Shown: positions 46,043-57,787 of the stretch, in pieces | Layout of the letters: each line of letters opens with the position of its first letter | How positions within the stretch are numbered: position 1 is the first letter of the stretch | Program-made: the position numbers and the translations under genes | The notes under the pieces: generated by a model | The model's database searches: none | The model's input: the letters and a program-made list of their open reading frames with translations, nothing else | What the model was told of the DNA's origin: nothing | Assembly: GCA_029959085.1 (NCBI GenBank) | Contig: JARWIR010000010.1 | Location: 7,337,001 to 7,401,000 of the forward strand | DNA from: Nemophila menziesii | Taxonomy: Eukaryota > Streptophyta > Magnoliopsida > Boraginales > Hydrophyllaceae | Length of the DNA stretch: 64,000 bases | Reading direction: 5' to 3'

Positions 46043-47133
46043 ATGGAGACTTTACAAGATAGTAGTTCTAAAGACCCTATATCTAGTGTATCTCGTTCTA
46101 CTTTGTCGATTAGTAGTCCTACTTTTTCGGGTACCCGGTTATTACCACGACTAAGCTTACTAGTAGTAATTATTATCGTTGGTCTTCTTCGGTTAGATTG
46201 TGGTTTCATGGGCATGGTTTTATTCATTATTTAACAGAAGATTGTCCTAGTAATGCTTCTGACGATGAAATTACACTTTGGGAAACTGTCGATTGTCAAC
46301 TTGGTAGCTATTTGTTACAATCTATTGACCCAGAACTTCATGATATGTTTGATTATGAGTCGTGTAAACTTATGTGGTCCATGGCTAAGAGTTTATATAG
46401 CAGTAATGTGACTAGAGTTTATGATGTGGTTTCTGACTTGATGCAAATTCGACTCGATGAGAAGGGACTTTCTGGGTGGTACGGTCGTTATCAGCGCTCC
46501 TTAACAGAGTTTCGTTCAATCTTTCCTCCTACGACTGATATGACATTTTCTCGTGATCAGCAAGAACAATTGTTTGTTATGCTCATGCTTCGGAGTCTTC
46601 CTTCTCAGTATGACGCTATTCGTTCCCAACTATTATCTAGCAAGACCCTACCCGCTATGTCTGAGGTGTATTCTACTCTTGATCGTGCTTGTCTTACTCC
46701 TAGTGTATCCGAGCCTTTGGTCGATCGTTCTGCTTTGTTGTCTCAGCCCGATAGTCGTAAGGATAGTAGTATTCCCTGTGATGATATTTCGAGTGGTTAT
46801 CGTGGTCGTGGTTGTGGTCGTGGTTATAGTCGGGGTAGTGGTAGAGGTAGCTACACTAATCGATCTCAGTGCTCTTATTTCCATAGAGTAGGACATCTTC
46901 GAGATAAGTGTTGGGACTTGCATGGTCGTCCATCAGTTGTTGCTCATGCCGCTCAGTCAAATCCATTAGAAGTCTCTTTATCGGGTGTTGGTCCTTCAGA
47001 GCGTGTCCTTACTGTTCCAGAGGATCGATACTCTCAGCTTCTTAGGTTGGAAGCATCTTTTCAGGCATCTCAATCTTCTCATGCTCACGCTAGCTCTTCC
47101 TCTGCTTGTCTATCTCACACTTAGTCTAGCTTA
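46043..47133 (+). pseudogene. Copia gag
   Basis: Begins METLQDSSSKDP, and shifts frame near 46145 into the conserved TSSNYYRWSSSVRL and LWETVDCQLGSYLLQSI capsid region. It continues through LSGWYGRYQRSLTEF and LPSQYDAIRSQLL to a Gly/Arg-rich segment and a zinc knuckle CSYFHRVGHLRDKC, where the second Cys is Phe. A TAG near 47122 precedes protease. One frameshift, one stop and the lost Cys make it defective. Confidence 0.85.
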
Positions 47134-48780
47134 GGTCAATGGGTAATTGACTCTGGTGCTTCTTATCACATGACCGGTAATGTCCACTTACTCTCTAAAA
47201 TTCGTACTGGTCCTTCTCATAATGTTACACTTGCTGATGGCTCTTCCACCTCTGTTCATGGGGTTGGATCTGCTCATCTTTCTTCTACTATTTCCTTAGA
47301 GTCTGTTTTATATCTCCCTAGATTCTCCTTTAATCTTATGTCAGTCAGTCAACTTACCAAGCGTCTTAATTGTTCTGTAACCTTTACCCCTGACTCTGTG
47401 GTTGTACAGGATCTTCGGACTCAAGAGCAGATTGGTACAGGGCGTGAGGAGCGGGGTCTTTACTATATGGATGGTACCTCTTCTACTGCTTGTCTTGTTG
47501 ATCTTCCTCCCGAGCAGATTCATTGTCGTCTTGGTCATCCATCACTTCCTACCCTGAAGAAAATGGTTTTTGGTCTTAATCATATTCGAGAACTCTCTTG
47601 TGAGTCGTGTAAGTTAGGAAAACATGTTCGTAGTTCTTTTGTTAGTTGTGTCAATAAACGAGCTAGTTCTCCTTTTGCTTTAGTTCACTCTGATGTTTGG
47701 GGTCCTTGTCGTACTACGTCTCGAACCAGTTTTCGGTATTTTGTCACCTTTATAGATGATTACTCTCGTATGACTTGGTTATATCTAATGAAAGATTGTT
47801 CAGAGTTGTTTTCTATTTTCACATCCTTTTGTGCCGAAATTCATACCCAATTTAGTGTTCCGGTTCGTATATTGCGTAGTGATAATGCTAAAGAGTATTT
47901 CTCGTCATCCTTTCACTCTTTTATGTCTGAGCGTGGGATCATTCATCAGTCCTCATGTGCCCACACTCCACAACAAAACGGGGTGGCCGAAAGAAAGAAT
48001 AGACACCTCATAGATACGGCTCGTACCCTTCTCCTTCATAAAAATGTCCCGTCTCGTTTTTGGGATGATGCAGTTCTCACGTCTTGTTATCTCATTAACC
48101 GCATGTCATCCTCTGTCTTAAATGATCAAATTCCCTTCTCTATCCTTTTTCCTAGAGATTCTCTCTACATATTACCCCCTCGAGTCTTTGGTTGTGTCTC
48201 TTTTGTTCATATGCTTTCTCCCGGTACAGATAAATTAGGTGCTCGATCAGTTAATGTATCTTTCTTGGGTACGCTCGCTTTCAGAAGGGATATCGTTGTT
48301 ATTATCCTTTTGTGAATCGGGTGTTTGTTTGTGCGGATGTTACATTTCTTGAGTCCTCATCATACTATCCATCTAGAATATCTGATACTGCTATCGAATC
48401 ATTGGCTCCTCCGGTCCCTACCTTTATTTCACCATCTCTTGTCAACATCCCCGTCTCCTTACCGGTTTCTATAGTCCCTCCAGTCACATCTCGGTTAGAT
48501 CAACCCGATTTACAGGTTTATACTCGCCACCCTTCTCCACCGACCACGCCGCTTGTCTCGCCTGTACCGCTTTGCTCGCCGTCTGTGGATCCGGTGTCCT
48601 CTGATTTAGATGTTCCTATTGCTCTACGAAAAGGTATTCGAAATTGCACCACTATACATCCTATTTCTTCTTTTGTGTCTTATGATCATTTATCATCTTC
48701 TTATGCGTACTTTGTTACTTCACTATCATCTATGTCTGTCCCTACTTCTCATACAGATGCTCTTACAAATCCTGGTTGGC
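47134..48780 (+). pseudogene. Copia protease and integrase
   Basis: Protease core WVIDSGASYHMTGN (about 47140-47180), pre-integrase zinc region (IHCRLGHPSLPTLKK and CESCKLGKHVRSSF), rve core with VHSDVWGP, RILRSDNAKEYFSS and AERKNRHLIDTA, then the integrase tail FVCADVTFLES, with a frameshift near 48290. It stops at the Athila insertion. From 47134 to 48290 the frame is open. Confidence 0.9.
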
Positions 48781-50345
48781 TGATGTCTCCCTAATTGTTC
48801 TTATTTTCGAACCTTGGGAGACATCATTTTTTATGTTTATTTGAATATTTTGATAGACTTTTGAGTTAAAAATGCAATAATCCGGAATTTCCATTTTATT
48901 TCTAGTAATTTTGATTTATTAAACTTTTGCGCGTAATCTTGTGTATTTTAGTGGAAAGTTTGTAGGTTTTAATTGCTATCTAGGAATGGAATCCGAGAAT
49001 AGAGACAAAGATCGTGATATGGAGTCAAGACTTGAAGATAAATCCCGAAGGAATTTGATATTAGAGCTGCAGATCTGGAAAACAGTCCAAAGATTGCTGA
49101 TTTCAAGGCGCTTAAGAGATGATTTAGCCGCTTACCCTTGAAGAGAAAACATTCCTTATCGAGTTACGGAACTTTAGCAACTGGAATCAAGTCAATCGGA
49201 GTCATAACGAAGCGGGAAAAGCCATTTTAGTGAAGGTGTATCAGCAGTTACGGGATTTTAGGCTTAGAAATTGGGCTTGGACATTTAATCAGTGTTTTAC
49301 TCTTAGGTCCAAGCCCTAATCCGTTTTTCCACTTATAAAAGGAGCCTTTGACTTCTATTTTTCACACAATTCACTTTTTACAAGATTAAACATCAGAGAG
49401 AAGCAACAGAAGGAAGAAAGAAGAAGCTGCAAGAGCTGGAGAGGGTCTATATCTCCGTTCTCCGTCATTCCAATTCCGGAAATTAGGTTTCTTTTAATTT
49501 TAATTCTGTAATACATTATGAATTCCATTTCAATTAATTTAGTTTTCTTTTTAATTAGTATGAGCTAAACATATTTTAGTGCTTGAGAATGCTTTATGGG
49601 TAATTCCCAATTCTATTGAATTTCATGTCCTGAATTTGGGTTTCTGTTAAATTAAATTAGATTGGGACTTTTACAATTTTCAATAAATTAAGATTATTTA
49701 CTGTTTTTAGAGTTATGAACTAAGAACAGGTGTTAGTATCTAGGCTATTCCAATTAGTGGCGATTGGATCATCCTGGCGGAGGGTTTAGGTACGGAAATA
49801 TTTATTCAATCTAAAATAGAAGCTATTGATTCTGACAAACTTAGCTAATTTTAGGGCCAATGAGGTAAAATTCTTAAACATCTAAAAGTGGATCATATTT
49901 ACCCTGACGGGACTAGTGACACTCTAGGATAGCCTTATAGTCCACCCTGACGGGGGTATAAGGAATTTAGAATCCCGACCATTGTAATTGACCAATTTAG
50001 CCCTTAAACAGAACAAGTTATGAAATAGAATTAGGAGGATCCCTTGCGTTCTCAAGTGTTATCTTCTCATACTGCGTTTTACACTTATGTACTTGCGTTT
50101 TACTATTTATTTGCATTTTATAATTAGTCTTTCATTAATTAGAATTGATACAAAAACCAAATCAATCAATATTTCTTTACTTGCTTTCATAAGTGCAACC
50201 ATTCATTACTTGATAAACATTGTAGTTAACCAAACCGTCCCTGCGAACGATCCTAGAATCATTATTACTACTTGGGACAACCGTACACTTGCGGTTGTGG
50301 TTCGATTACATTTACATTTATTTTAGAACACACAAAGGACCACCA
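48781..50345 (+). repeat. 5' LTR of the Athila-type element (1565 bp)
   Basis: TGATGTCTCC to GGACCACCA. The first 46 bp fold into a hairpin (TGATGTCTCCC with GGGAGACATCA at 48816-48826). CCCTGACGGG motifs occur near 49910 and 49948, and the stem-loop CAACCGTACACTTGCGGTTG is near 50278-50297. Most similar to the solo LTR at 30411-32035. Confidence 0.93.
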
Positions 50346-50351
50346 AGTTTT

Positions 50352-50369
50352 TGGCGCCACTGCCGGGGA
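50352..50369 (+). other. Primer binding site (tRNA-Asp type)
   Basis: TGGCGCCACTGCCGGGGA, two bases different from TGGCGCCGTTGCCGGGGA, the complement of the 3' end of plant tRNA-Asp used by Athila-type elements. Confidence 0.88.
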
Positions 50370-50480
50370 CGGTAGCGTGTGACCACGGTGTTTATCCTTT
50401 AGTGATAGTTGCATTTATTTTATTTTATCAGTTTTACGCTTTTTGTTTGTTCATTTTTTTCAGGTTTTTAGGTTTGGTGT

Positions 50481-52594
50481 ATGCGAAGAAGACTCTTTAA
50501 GGATCTAGAGCCAACACCTCCGATCCTTAATAATCCAGAATCGTTAATCAGACTTGCTAACAAGAGAAGAAGAGAACAAGAAGCCTTAGAAGTAGAAGAA
50601 TTAATTAACAGAATGGGCACATTAATATTCATAACCAACAAAATAACGGACAAGGCCAATTAGATGCGAATGGCCAGCCTATAGCACAACAGAACCTTAA
50701 TCCTTTGGCTCCACCTGGCATTCCTAATCCTCAAGTCCAAGCTCAGATGGTGATTAATCAAGATCCATGGTTTGTTAATGGTCCACCAGAAGTCCCATTC
50801 CGTGCTCCTGCTATAGGGATAGGTGCTCCAAACATAAATGTTTCGAGGTTTCGTCCAGATTCGGGTATGTTAGCTCAATTCCAAAACTTTGGAAATTTTC
50901 GTGGAAAAGCTGGAGAAGATCCTCTTAAAGCAGTACAGAAATTCAAGCAGATATGTGATTCTTATATCACACAAGGAGTTTCAAAAGAACAGATGTACTT
51001 TGTTGTGTTTCGATTTTTCGTTATAGATGGAGCGAGTGAATGGCACGATACGCAAGATCTGGCCAAGATAACAAACTGGGAACAATTAGAAACTGCGTTT
51101 TTCAACAAGTATTATCCGTCTAATATGAGGTTAGATGCTGAGCTAGAGTTGACACATTTCAAGCAAGAGTATGATGAAACATTAGGTAAAAGTTGGGCAA
51201 GATTTCAGAAATGTTTGCGAAGAGTCCCGGATCATGACCTTACTGAACAACAACAGATGAAGATTTTTTATAATGGTCTTGAAGGTAGCTCTCGGAAAGA
51301 TTTAGATTTGTCGTGTGGATGTGCGTTTTTGCGAGTTCAACCTGCATATGCAAGAATTATTTTGGATAGAACAGTTGAAAATGAAGTTGGGTGGAACACC
51401 GCAAGAACACCAGTTAGAGGAGGAGTGAATAACGTTAGCATTGAAGAAAAGTTCAACTCCTTAGAAACAAAGATTCAATCCACACTAGAACAACAATTGA
51501 GACAACTTACTCTAGCCGTAAAAGAAGGGTTTTCGAACAAAAAAGGTGAGGTAAAAGTTGCACAAGAGGTGTATGGATATGAGTATTGCTGTGTTAATGA
51601 TCATAGTTGGGAGAATTGTCAGAATAACCAAGAATCCGTGATGTTTGTCTCCAACAGAGGTAACTTTAATTCGAGTGGTAATGGATATCAGCCTAACAGA
51701 AACCATCCTGGGTTTTAATATTCAAATCCTAGTGGGGCAGCCAATCCTACATATGCTTATCAGTCGCGTCCCCAAGGTAACAATTTCAATCAAAGACCAC
51801 ACAACAATTATCAAGGAGGACAGAATCAGGGAAATTACGTTCAGAGACAAGCTCCTCAAAACACCTACGATGAAACCATGAACCAAAAAGCCTTACCTTC
51901 CCATCCACAAGAAGGAGTAGTTACCCTATTGAAAACAGTTGAAAGTTTAATTGCTCTTCAGACACAAGCTATGGAATGTCAACAAGCATCTGATGCAAAT
52001 ATGAAGTTATTACAGAATCAGATGGATAAATTCGCAAAACAGCTAAATCAGCGTCCACAAGGGCAACTCCCTAGTGACACAGAAAATCCAAGACAACATG
52101 AAGCTTGCAAAGCTGTTACGCTAAGAAGTGGTAAGAACCTTCCTCCACCTCCTTTTCCAATTATGAAAGAAAAAGAAGTTCCAAGAAAAGAGAAGGAAGT
52201 GGGTGAGAAAGAGAAAGAGAAAGATGTTGAGATTGATGAAATAGAAAGGCCAATTGAGATTCCAAAGAAGAAAGATGATATTGTTAGTAATCGCCCTCCA
52301 CCACCGTTTCCATCTAGAGTTCAGAAAAAGGGTGATTTGGCTGATTTTTCAAAGTTCTTTAATAGAGTGAAGGGCCTAGGTATTAATATTCCGTTACTAG
52401 AGGCTATTCGAGATATTCCTAAGTATACGAAGTTTTTGAAGAGGGCCCTCACTAATAAAAGGCCTTATTGTGATAATGAGATGATTGGTCTTCCTGAAGA
52501 GTGTAGTGCGATTTGTCAGAGTAAATTACCTCCAAAATTAGTTGATCCGGGGAGTTTCACAATTCCGATATCGATTGGAGAAGAATGGAAATGA
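50481..52594 (+). pseudogene. Athila gag
   Basis: N-terminus from MRRRLFKDLEPTPPI, frame change near 50610, then the Retrotrans_gag domain (LAQFQNFGNFRGKAGEDPL, EWHDTQDLAKITNWEQLETA, NKYYPSNMRLDAE, SWARFQKCLRRVPDHDL). A frame break at about 51718 is followed by a Gln/Asn-rich linker and a second open part (51878-52594) with AVTLRSGKNLPPPPFP. Typical Athila order, but with at least two frame breaks. The open pieces are long, so decay is moderate. Confidence 0.87.
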
Positions 52595-53011
52595 AAAGAA
52601 CTATGTGATTTGGGTGCGAGCATCAATTTGATGCCCAAGTCGATCTTTGATAATCTAAAAATTGGGGAAGCAAGACCTACTTCTATGGTCTTGCAAATGG
52701 CGGACAGGTCTCTTACACATCCAGAAGGCCGAATTGAAGATGTCCTCGTTAAGGCTAGTACACTTATATTTCCCGTTGATTTCGTTATACTTGAATACGA
52801 CGCGGATAGGAATATCCCCATTATTTTGGGAAGACCATTCCTAGCCACGAGGCGTACTTTGATTGATGTAGAAAATGGCGAATTAACGATGAAGATACAA
52901 GACGAGGAGGTCAAATTCAATGTATTTCGAGCTATGAAATTTCCAGATTCTCAAGAAGATTGTTTCCGCATGGATGTAGCTATTATGATGATATTTTGCA
53001 GGCCGCTTTAA
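52595..53011 (+). pseudogene. Athila protease
   Basis: After an in-frame TGA (52592-52594) the frame reads CDLGASINLMPKSIF, the D-x-G-A retropepsin-like active site of this lineage. It then reads LQMADRSLTHPEGRIEDVLV and IILGRPFLATRRTLIDVENG, the conserved C-terminal protease block. It continues into a linker before RT. Confidence 0.85.
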
Positions 53012-54082
53012 CATTAGATATGCCTGAGATGATGGAAGAGCTTGCCGAAACAGTGGTAGCTCTCAATTCTAAAAATCCGAAGTATAGGCGTCTTGCCTAT
53101 GAACCTGTGAGAGAACCGGGGGAGATTATTCCTAAAAAGAAGCCTTCAATTGAATCTCCTCTGGAATTGGAAGAAAAGGCATTGCCAGCATACTTGAGGT
53201 ATGCGTATTTAGGTACTAATGAAACTCTACCTGTTATTGTTTCAGCTAATTTAACAGGTCCTCAAGAAGATAAATTGTTGCGTGTGTTGAGAGCCAACAA
53301 AGAGGCAATAGGTTGGACAATTGCTAATATCAAAGGCATTAGTCCCTCCTATTGTCAACACAAAATCATACTTGAAGATGACAACGCACGCTCAGTTGAA
53401 GGTCAGAAGAGATTGATGCCCGTTATGAAGGATGTAGTGAAGAAATAGGTGATCAAGCTTTTAGATGCGGGGATTATTTATCCCATCTCGAGTAGTGAAT
53501 GGGTGAGCCCAATTCAGTGTGTACCGAAGAAAGGAGGAATGACAACAGTTCTTAATGATAAAAACGAAGCGATTCCTTCAAGAACGGTAGTTGGTTGGAG
53601 AGTTTGCATGGATTACAGAAAGCTGAATAAAGCCACCAGAAAAGATCACTTCCCTTTGCCCTTCATTGATCAAATGTTAGACAAATTAGCCGGAAGAGAG
53701 TACTATTGCTTCTTGGATGGTTACTCCGGGTATAATCAGATTTACGTGGCTCCAGAAGATCAACATAAAACTACGTTTACATGCCCATTTGGTACTTTTG
53801 CATACCGCAGAATGCCATTTGGGTTGTGTAATGCTCCTGCTACCTTTCAAAGATGTATGATGGGCATCTTCTGGGATATGATCGATAATTTCCTTGAAGT
53901 GTTTATGGACGATTTCTCCGTGTTTGGTGATGATTTTGATAGATGTTTAGATAACTTGGAGAAAGTGTTAATCAGATGCAAGGAAACAGATTTGGTTTTA
54001 AACTGGGAGAAGTGTCATTTCATGGTTCACGAAGGTATTGTCCTGGGTCACAAAGTTTCGAGTGCTGGGTTAGAGGTTAATT
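53012..54082 (+). pseudogene. Athila reverse transcriptase, truncated
   Basis: Linker (LELEEKALPAYLRYAYLG), then RT after a single in-frame TAG at 53446: AGIIYPISSSEWVSP, VPKKGGMTTV, RVCMDYRKLNKATRKDHFPLPF, DGYSGYNQIYVAPEDQHKTT, FGTFAYRRMPFGLCNAPATF and catalytic FMDD (about 53907). It ends in LGHKVSSAGLEV at 54082. The remaining RT, RNase H and integrase are deleted. Confidence 0.92.
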
Positions 54083-54194
54083 AGGGGTAATATTGGAAAA
54101 AGTAGGAAAAAAGTATCTTGGTAATGAATAATGGACAAACAATATTGGACACCCTCTTTTAGAAAATTGGACAAATAAAAATGGATGGAGGGAG
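54082..54194. mobile_element. Right half of a Stowaway-like MITE at the deletion junction
   Basis: Ends with GGATGGAGGGAG followed by TA (54195), i.e. CTCCCTCCATCC on the other strand. The internal phrase 'ttaggggtaatattgg' resembles 'ttaggggtaaaagtgg' in the MITE at 1009-1244. The left terminus is missing, cut at the RT junction. Confidence 0.65.
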
Positions 54195-56334
54195 TAGTAA
54201 ATAGTGGACTTTAGGAGTTAGTATAAAACGCACTTTAATTGCATGCAAACATAGGTAATGGATAGGAAGAATTATTAAACAATGCAAAAGAAGTAAACTT
54301 GTACTTAAGGAAAACGTTTGGTTTGTAGAACATGAGATCCAAATTAGTAGAGAATCCACTTAGGTATGAACTAGAGGCGAGCCATGTAACTAGAAAAATG
54401 ATAGGGGTAGTTCTTTGTTATCCATTTGAGAACTTTTTAGCCTTCTATCCCTTGCATTAATTATATCCGTCTTAGCCCAATTTTGAGCCGTAAAGCCTTT
54501 TCTTTTGTCGCCACGATATAAGCCCATATCCCCTTAGTTTATTAGGCATTTTCAAATGACCCGCACTTGAATCACGACCCTGAGACCTGTCTCGAGCTTG
54601 AGTTTGGGGTGGTGGGTCCATCTTTGGGAAATTACATTGGGAGGGGATTATATGTGTTTGTATTGAGGCATAATTTCAGATGATATGATTATTTGTAACC
54701 CTTTGCCGGGATTGGAAAAAAAATAGAAATGTCAATACAGAAGCTAACCGGGAACACGGTTGTCCTGTACAAAAAAAAAGAAGAAAAAGAAAAGAAAAAG
54801 AAAAATAAAAATAAAGAAAGAATAAAATACCCCGCAAAGTGGAAATTTCTGGAAATCATCTTAGACTATATTGGGTTAACTTGGGGATGCTAAATTCGTG
54901 CATCGAATGTAGGGATGGCAACGGATCGGATTATTGTAAAAAAATCAAAAACCATGTCCATATCCATTTAATTTATCAAAAACCAAACCCTAACGGATTT
55001 AACCATCGGACTTACTTTTCAAAACCATATCCGAATAATTCGGATTCGGTTTTTTAAACGGTTTTTCGGTTTTTAACCATAACCCGACTCGCGAGGCGTC
55101 CCTCTCGCAGTAGGATTCCTAACCTCGCCTCGCTCTTGTGACATGCCAAACTATAACTCTCTAAATATATTGAAAATATTGAAACAAGATCACAAATACA
55201 TGAAAAATCTCCAATATATAAAATATTATGTTGATCTTTAATTAAATTACGTTTTTGTTAATTCTAATATTTAAATTTTAGTTTTGAGATATGAAAATAC
55301 TTTTTTATCTATATTACTATGAAATATACAAAAATAGATGATAATAAACGGGTTTTTGGTTATTCGGTTTTATTTTTATCTAAAATTTTAACCTACAGGA
55401 TTTAACCATCGGTTACATTTTTCAAAACCATAACCTAACGGTTTTATCCATGGTTGCATAATCGATTTTTAATCGGTTCAAATTTTCATCGATTTTGATT
55501 TTAAACCATAACCATTTCCATCCTTATCTATAGTTGGGTTGAGACTTTTGGCCTTTTGGTAATTAAAAATCAAAAAAATATAAGAAAGATGGACTTCAAA
55601 ATATAAAAATACATGGATTTTAGCCTTTAATAGGTAAAATAAAATCAGATTTATATATATATAAAAAATTGATTTTCGGTTTTCGGGTTTTTTTTAATCT
55701 AAAACCATAACCTAACGGTTTTAACCATCGGTTTTACTTTCTAAAACCAAATCCTAACGGATTTAACCACGGTTACATAATCGGTTTTTATACGGTTCGG
55801 TAATCCGTCGGTTTCGGATTAAAATCGTAACCATTGCCATCCCTAATCGAATGGGTTGAGTGAGAACATTATTCGAGTGTAAACTCAAGCTCGTGGACTG
55901 TTGTTGATGGTAAGTGAGGAGAGAGCCAAAAGCTCACTTCAAATTTACCAAATATACATATCACACTGTCCCTAAGCTTATGCTAAAACCATAAAGTCCT
56001 TGTGATTCCTAGATACATGGCAAGTTAATAGGGAATATGCTAAGTGGAGCATTCAAAGCGGGTGAGGATCAATGAACACCCTATAGCCATCATAATGAGA
56101 TAAGTACAAGCGTAACCTTCTAGCATTGTGAAGTTAATTTTAAGATTGATATTATTTGTGTTTGATTTTGCATTATTAGTGTATGTGTATATTAGTTCCT
56201 AATGTTTGCTATATGAGATTTATTTTAAGTGTTGCTTTGGGTGTATTTACTAGCTTCTGCATCTCGGCATTCATGTTAGACCGTTGTTTTTAATTTTACT
56301 TTGTCGGGACGACAAAGGTTTGAGTTTGGGGTCT
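54195..56334 (+). mobile_element. Athila-type element, 3' noncoding part
   Basis: Noncoding sequence of the kind found between pol and the 3' LTR in this lineage, ending in a polypurine tract GACAAAGGTTTGAGTTTGGGG (in 56310-56330). A hAT MITE (54910-55845) is inserted. Coding is not seen; the 3' ORF of Athila is absent or unrecognisable. Confidence 0.65.
54910..55845. mobile_element. hAT-type non-autonomous element, 936 bp, TSD ATCGAATG
   Basis: Termini TAGGGATGGCAACGGAT (left) and TAGGGATGGCAATGGTT (reverse complement of right) with perfect 8-bp duplications ATCGAATG at 54902-54909 and 55846-55853. The interior repeats 'ccgattttaaccat/cggtttt' motifs in both orientations, and includes a GC-rich insert near 55085-55140. 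No transposase. Confidence 0.92.
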
Positions 56335-57787
56335 TGATGTCTCCTCTTTTGTTTTAATTATATGCCCTTAGGAGACATCAAATTAGGTGAAATTTGATAT
56401 ATTTCATTTTCTCTCCTTGGATTTTAGTATTTTCATTTATTAAGCTTTTGCATGTTAAATGGTTTGTTTTAGTGTAAAGCTTGTAGGTTTCTGATACTAG
56501 CAAGGAGAGGAATCAAGAATGGAAGTCTTAGATTGTGTAAAGAAGTCAAAGGCTAGAAGAAATATCCCGAAGAGTTGAAAAATTAGAGTTGCAAATCTGG
56601 AAGGCTGATGGTAATTGCTGATTTCGAGTTACTTAAACGTGGATTCAACCTCTGAGTTGTGAAGAAGATTCGTGCCTTATCGAGTTACGAAGAATTAGCA
56701 AGTTGAATGAGTCAATTCACAGTTAAATTGAGAAAGTTACATCAATTCACTTAAAATATCCCAAGTCCGAATTATTTAGTATAAATAGACTTTTTGACTT
56801 TATTTTTACACACAATTCATTTTACACAAAGTCAGAGCATCAGAGAAAAGAGCAAAAGCTAGGAAAAGGAAGAAGCCAAGAGCTGGAGAATTCACCTTCT
56901 CCAAATCAACAACCAAATCCAACCTCCTAATTAGGTCTTTTATTTTATTCTCTTTCTGTAAAACATGAGTTTGTCTAATTTTATTTCTTTTGCTTTTACT
57001 TTAATTATGAGCTAAATTTCCTTTGTACTTAAGGATCGCAACATGGGTTGAACCCAACTAGTTAATTATTGTTTGTCTAATTCGGGATTTTAAGAATTTA
57101 ATTTGAATTAGTATTTTACGTTGGCTTTTATTTTGTGATTATTTATTATCTTTAGATTCATGAACTAAGGATAAGTTTTAGTATCTAGGCTATTCAATAT
57201 AGTGGTGTATTGATCACCTTGACGGGGGGTTTAGATACAGAACTAGGTAATTGCCGTCGGTATCTGCCAATGACCTTGACAGGCTTGACTAGCCAATAGC
57301 CAATGTGGCAAGTTTTAATCATCCGAAAGTGGCTTTAATCACCCTGACGAGGTTTAGAAGACCGTAGGAGATCTTTTAGGTCCACCCTGACAGAGGTTAA
57401 GAGATTTTAGAATCCCGACTAGCGTAATAATAGTAATTCAACCCTTAAAGGAAGACATTAATTAAGAAAGTTTAGTGTGAAACCTTAGCGTGACTCAAGT
57501 ACTACTTTTCTCTTGCGTCTACCTCAATTACTTGCATTATTTCCATTCTAGTTTAATTAATTTAGCATTTAAATTATTTGCACCTTAGTTTTAGAAAACC
57601 AAAACAAATATCATATCTTTTAGTTTTTCGTATTTGCAATTATTCCACTATTTGATAACATTAGAGTCAACCTATTCCGTCCCTGCTAACGAACTTGATT
57701 ATCATATATTACTTGGGACAACTGTACACTTGCAGTTAGTGGTTCCTCTACTCTTAGCATTTATTATATAAAACAGAGGACCCACCA
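56335..57787 (+). repeat. 3' LTR of a second Athila-type copy
   Basis: TGATGTCTCC to GGACCCACCA, directly after a polypurine tract. It keeps the 5' hairpin (56335-56380), the CCTTGACGGGG and ACCCTGACGAGG motifs, and the terminal stem-loop, here AACTGTACACTTGCAGTT with a compensating C-to-T/G-to-A pair. It is clearly more different from 48781-50345 than expected for two LTRs of one insertion. Confidence 0.85.

Larger units (their letters stand above)
45281..48780 (+). mobile_element. Copia retrotransposon, 5' two-thirds (plus strand)
   Basis: 5' LTR 45281-45499, PBS 45500-45511, gag, protease and integrase. Then it is cut at 48780 by the Athila LTR, in the codons of the 'DALTNPGW' block just before RT. 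It is inserted in the RT of the minus-strand Copia (left flank TCAAT 45276-45280). The RT, RNase H and 3' LTR are not in the window. Confidence 0.9.
48781..54082 (+). mobile_element. Athila-type Ty3/Gypsy element, 5' half
   Basis: Inserted in the Copia at 48781. Order: LTR, tRNA-Asp-type PBS, gag, protease, RT. Coding is lost abruptly at about 54082 within RT (after LGHKVSSAGLEV), where the right half of a MITE begins. Left flank TTGGC has no partner at 57788, so the 3' half to the right belongs to another copy. Confidence 0.88.

Noticed and set aside
46553..46923. Hydrophobic and Thr-rich frames overlapping Copia gag
   Set aside because: Shadow frames of the recognised gag nucleocapsid region.
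52516..52920. Minus-strand 134-codon frame over the Athila protease
   Set aside because: The plus strand carries a recognisable protease in this interval; the minus frame is its shadow.
48781..57787. Reading 48781-50345 and 56335-57787 as the two LTRs of one insertion
   Set aside because: The two are visibly different subtypes (mid-LTR blocks differ strongly), and the flanks TTGGC and CTACA do not match. A deletion chimera of two copies fits better.
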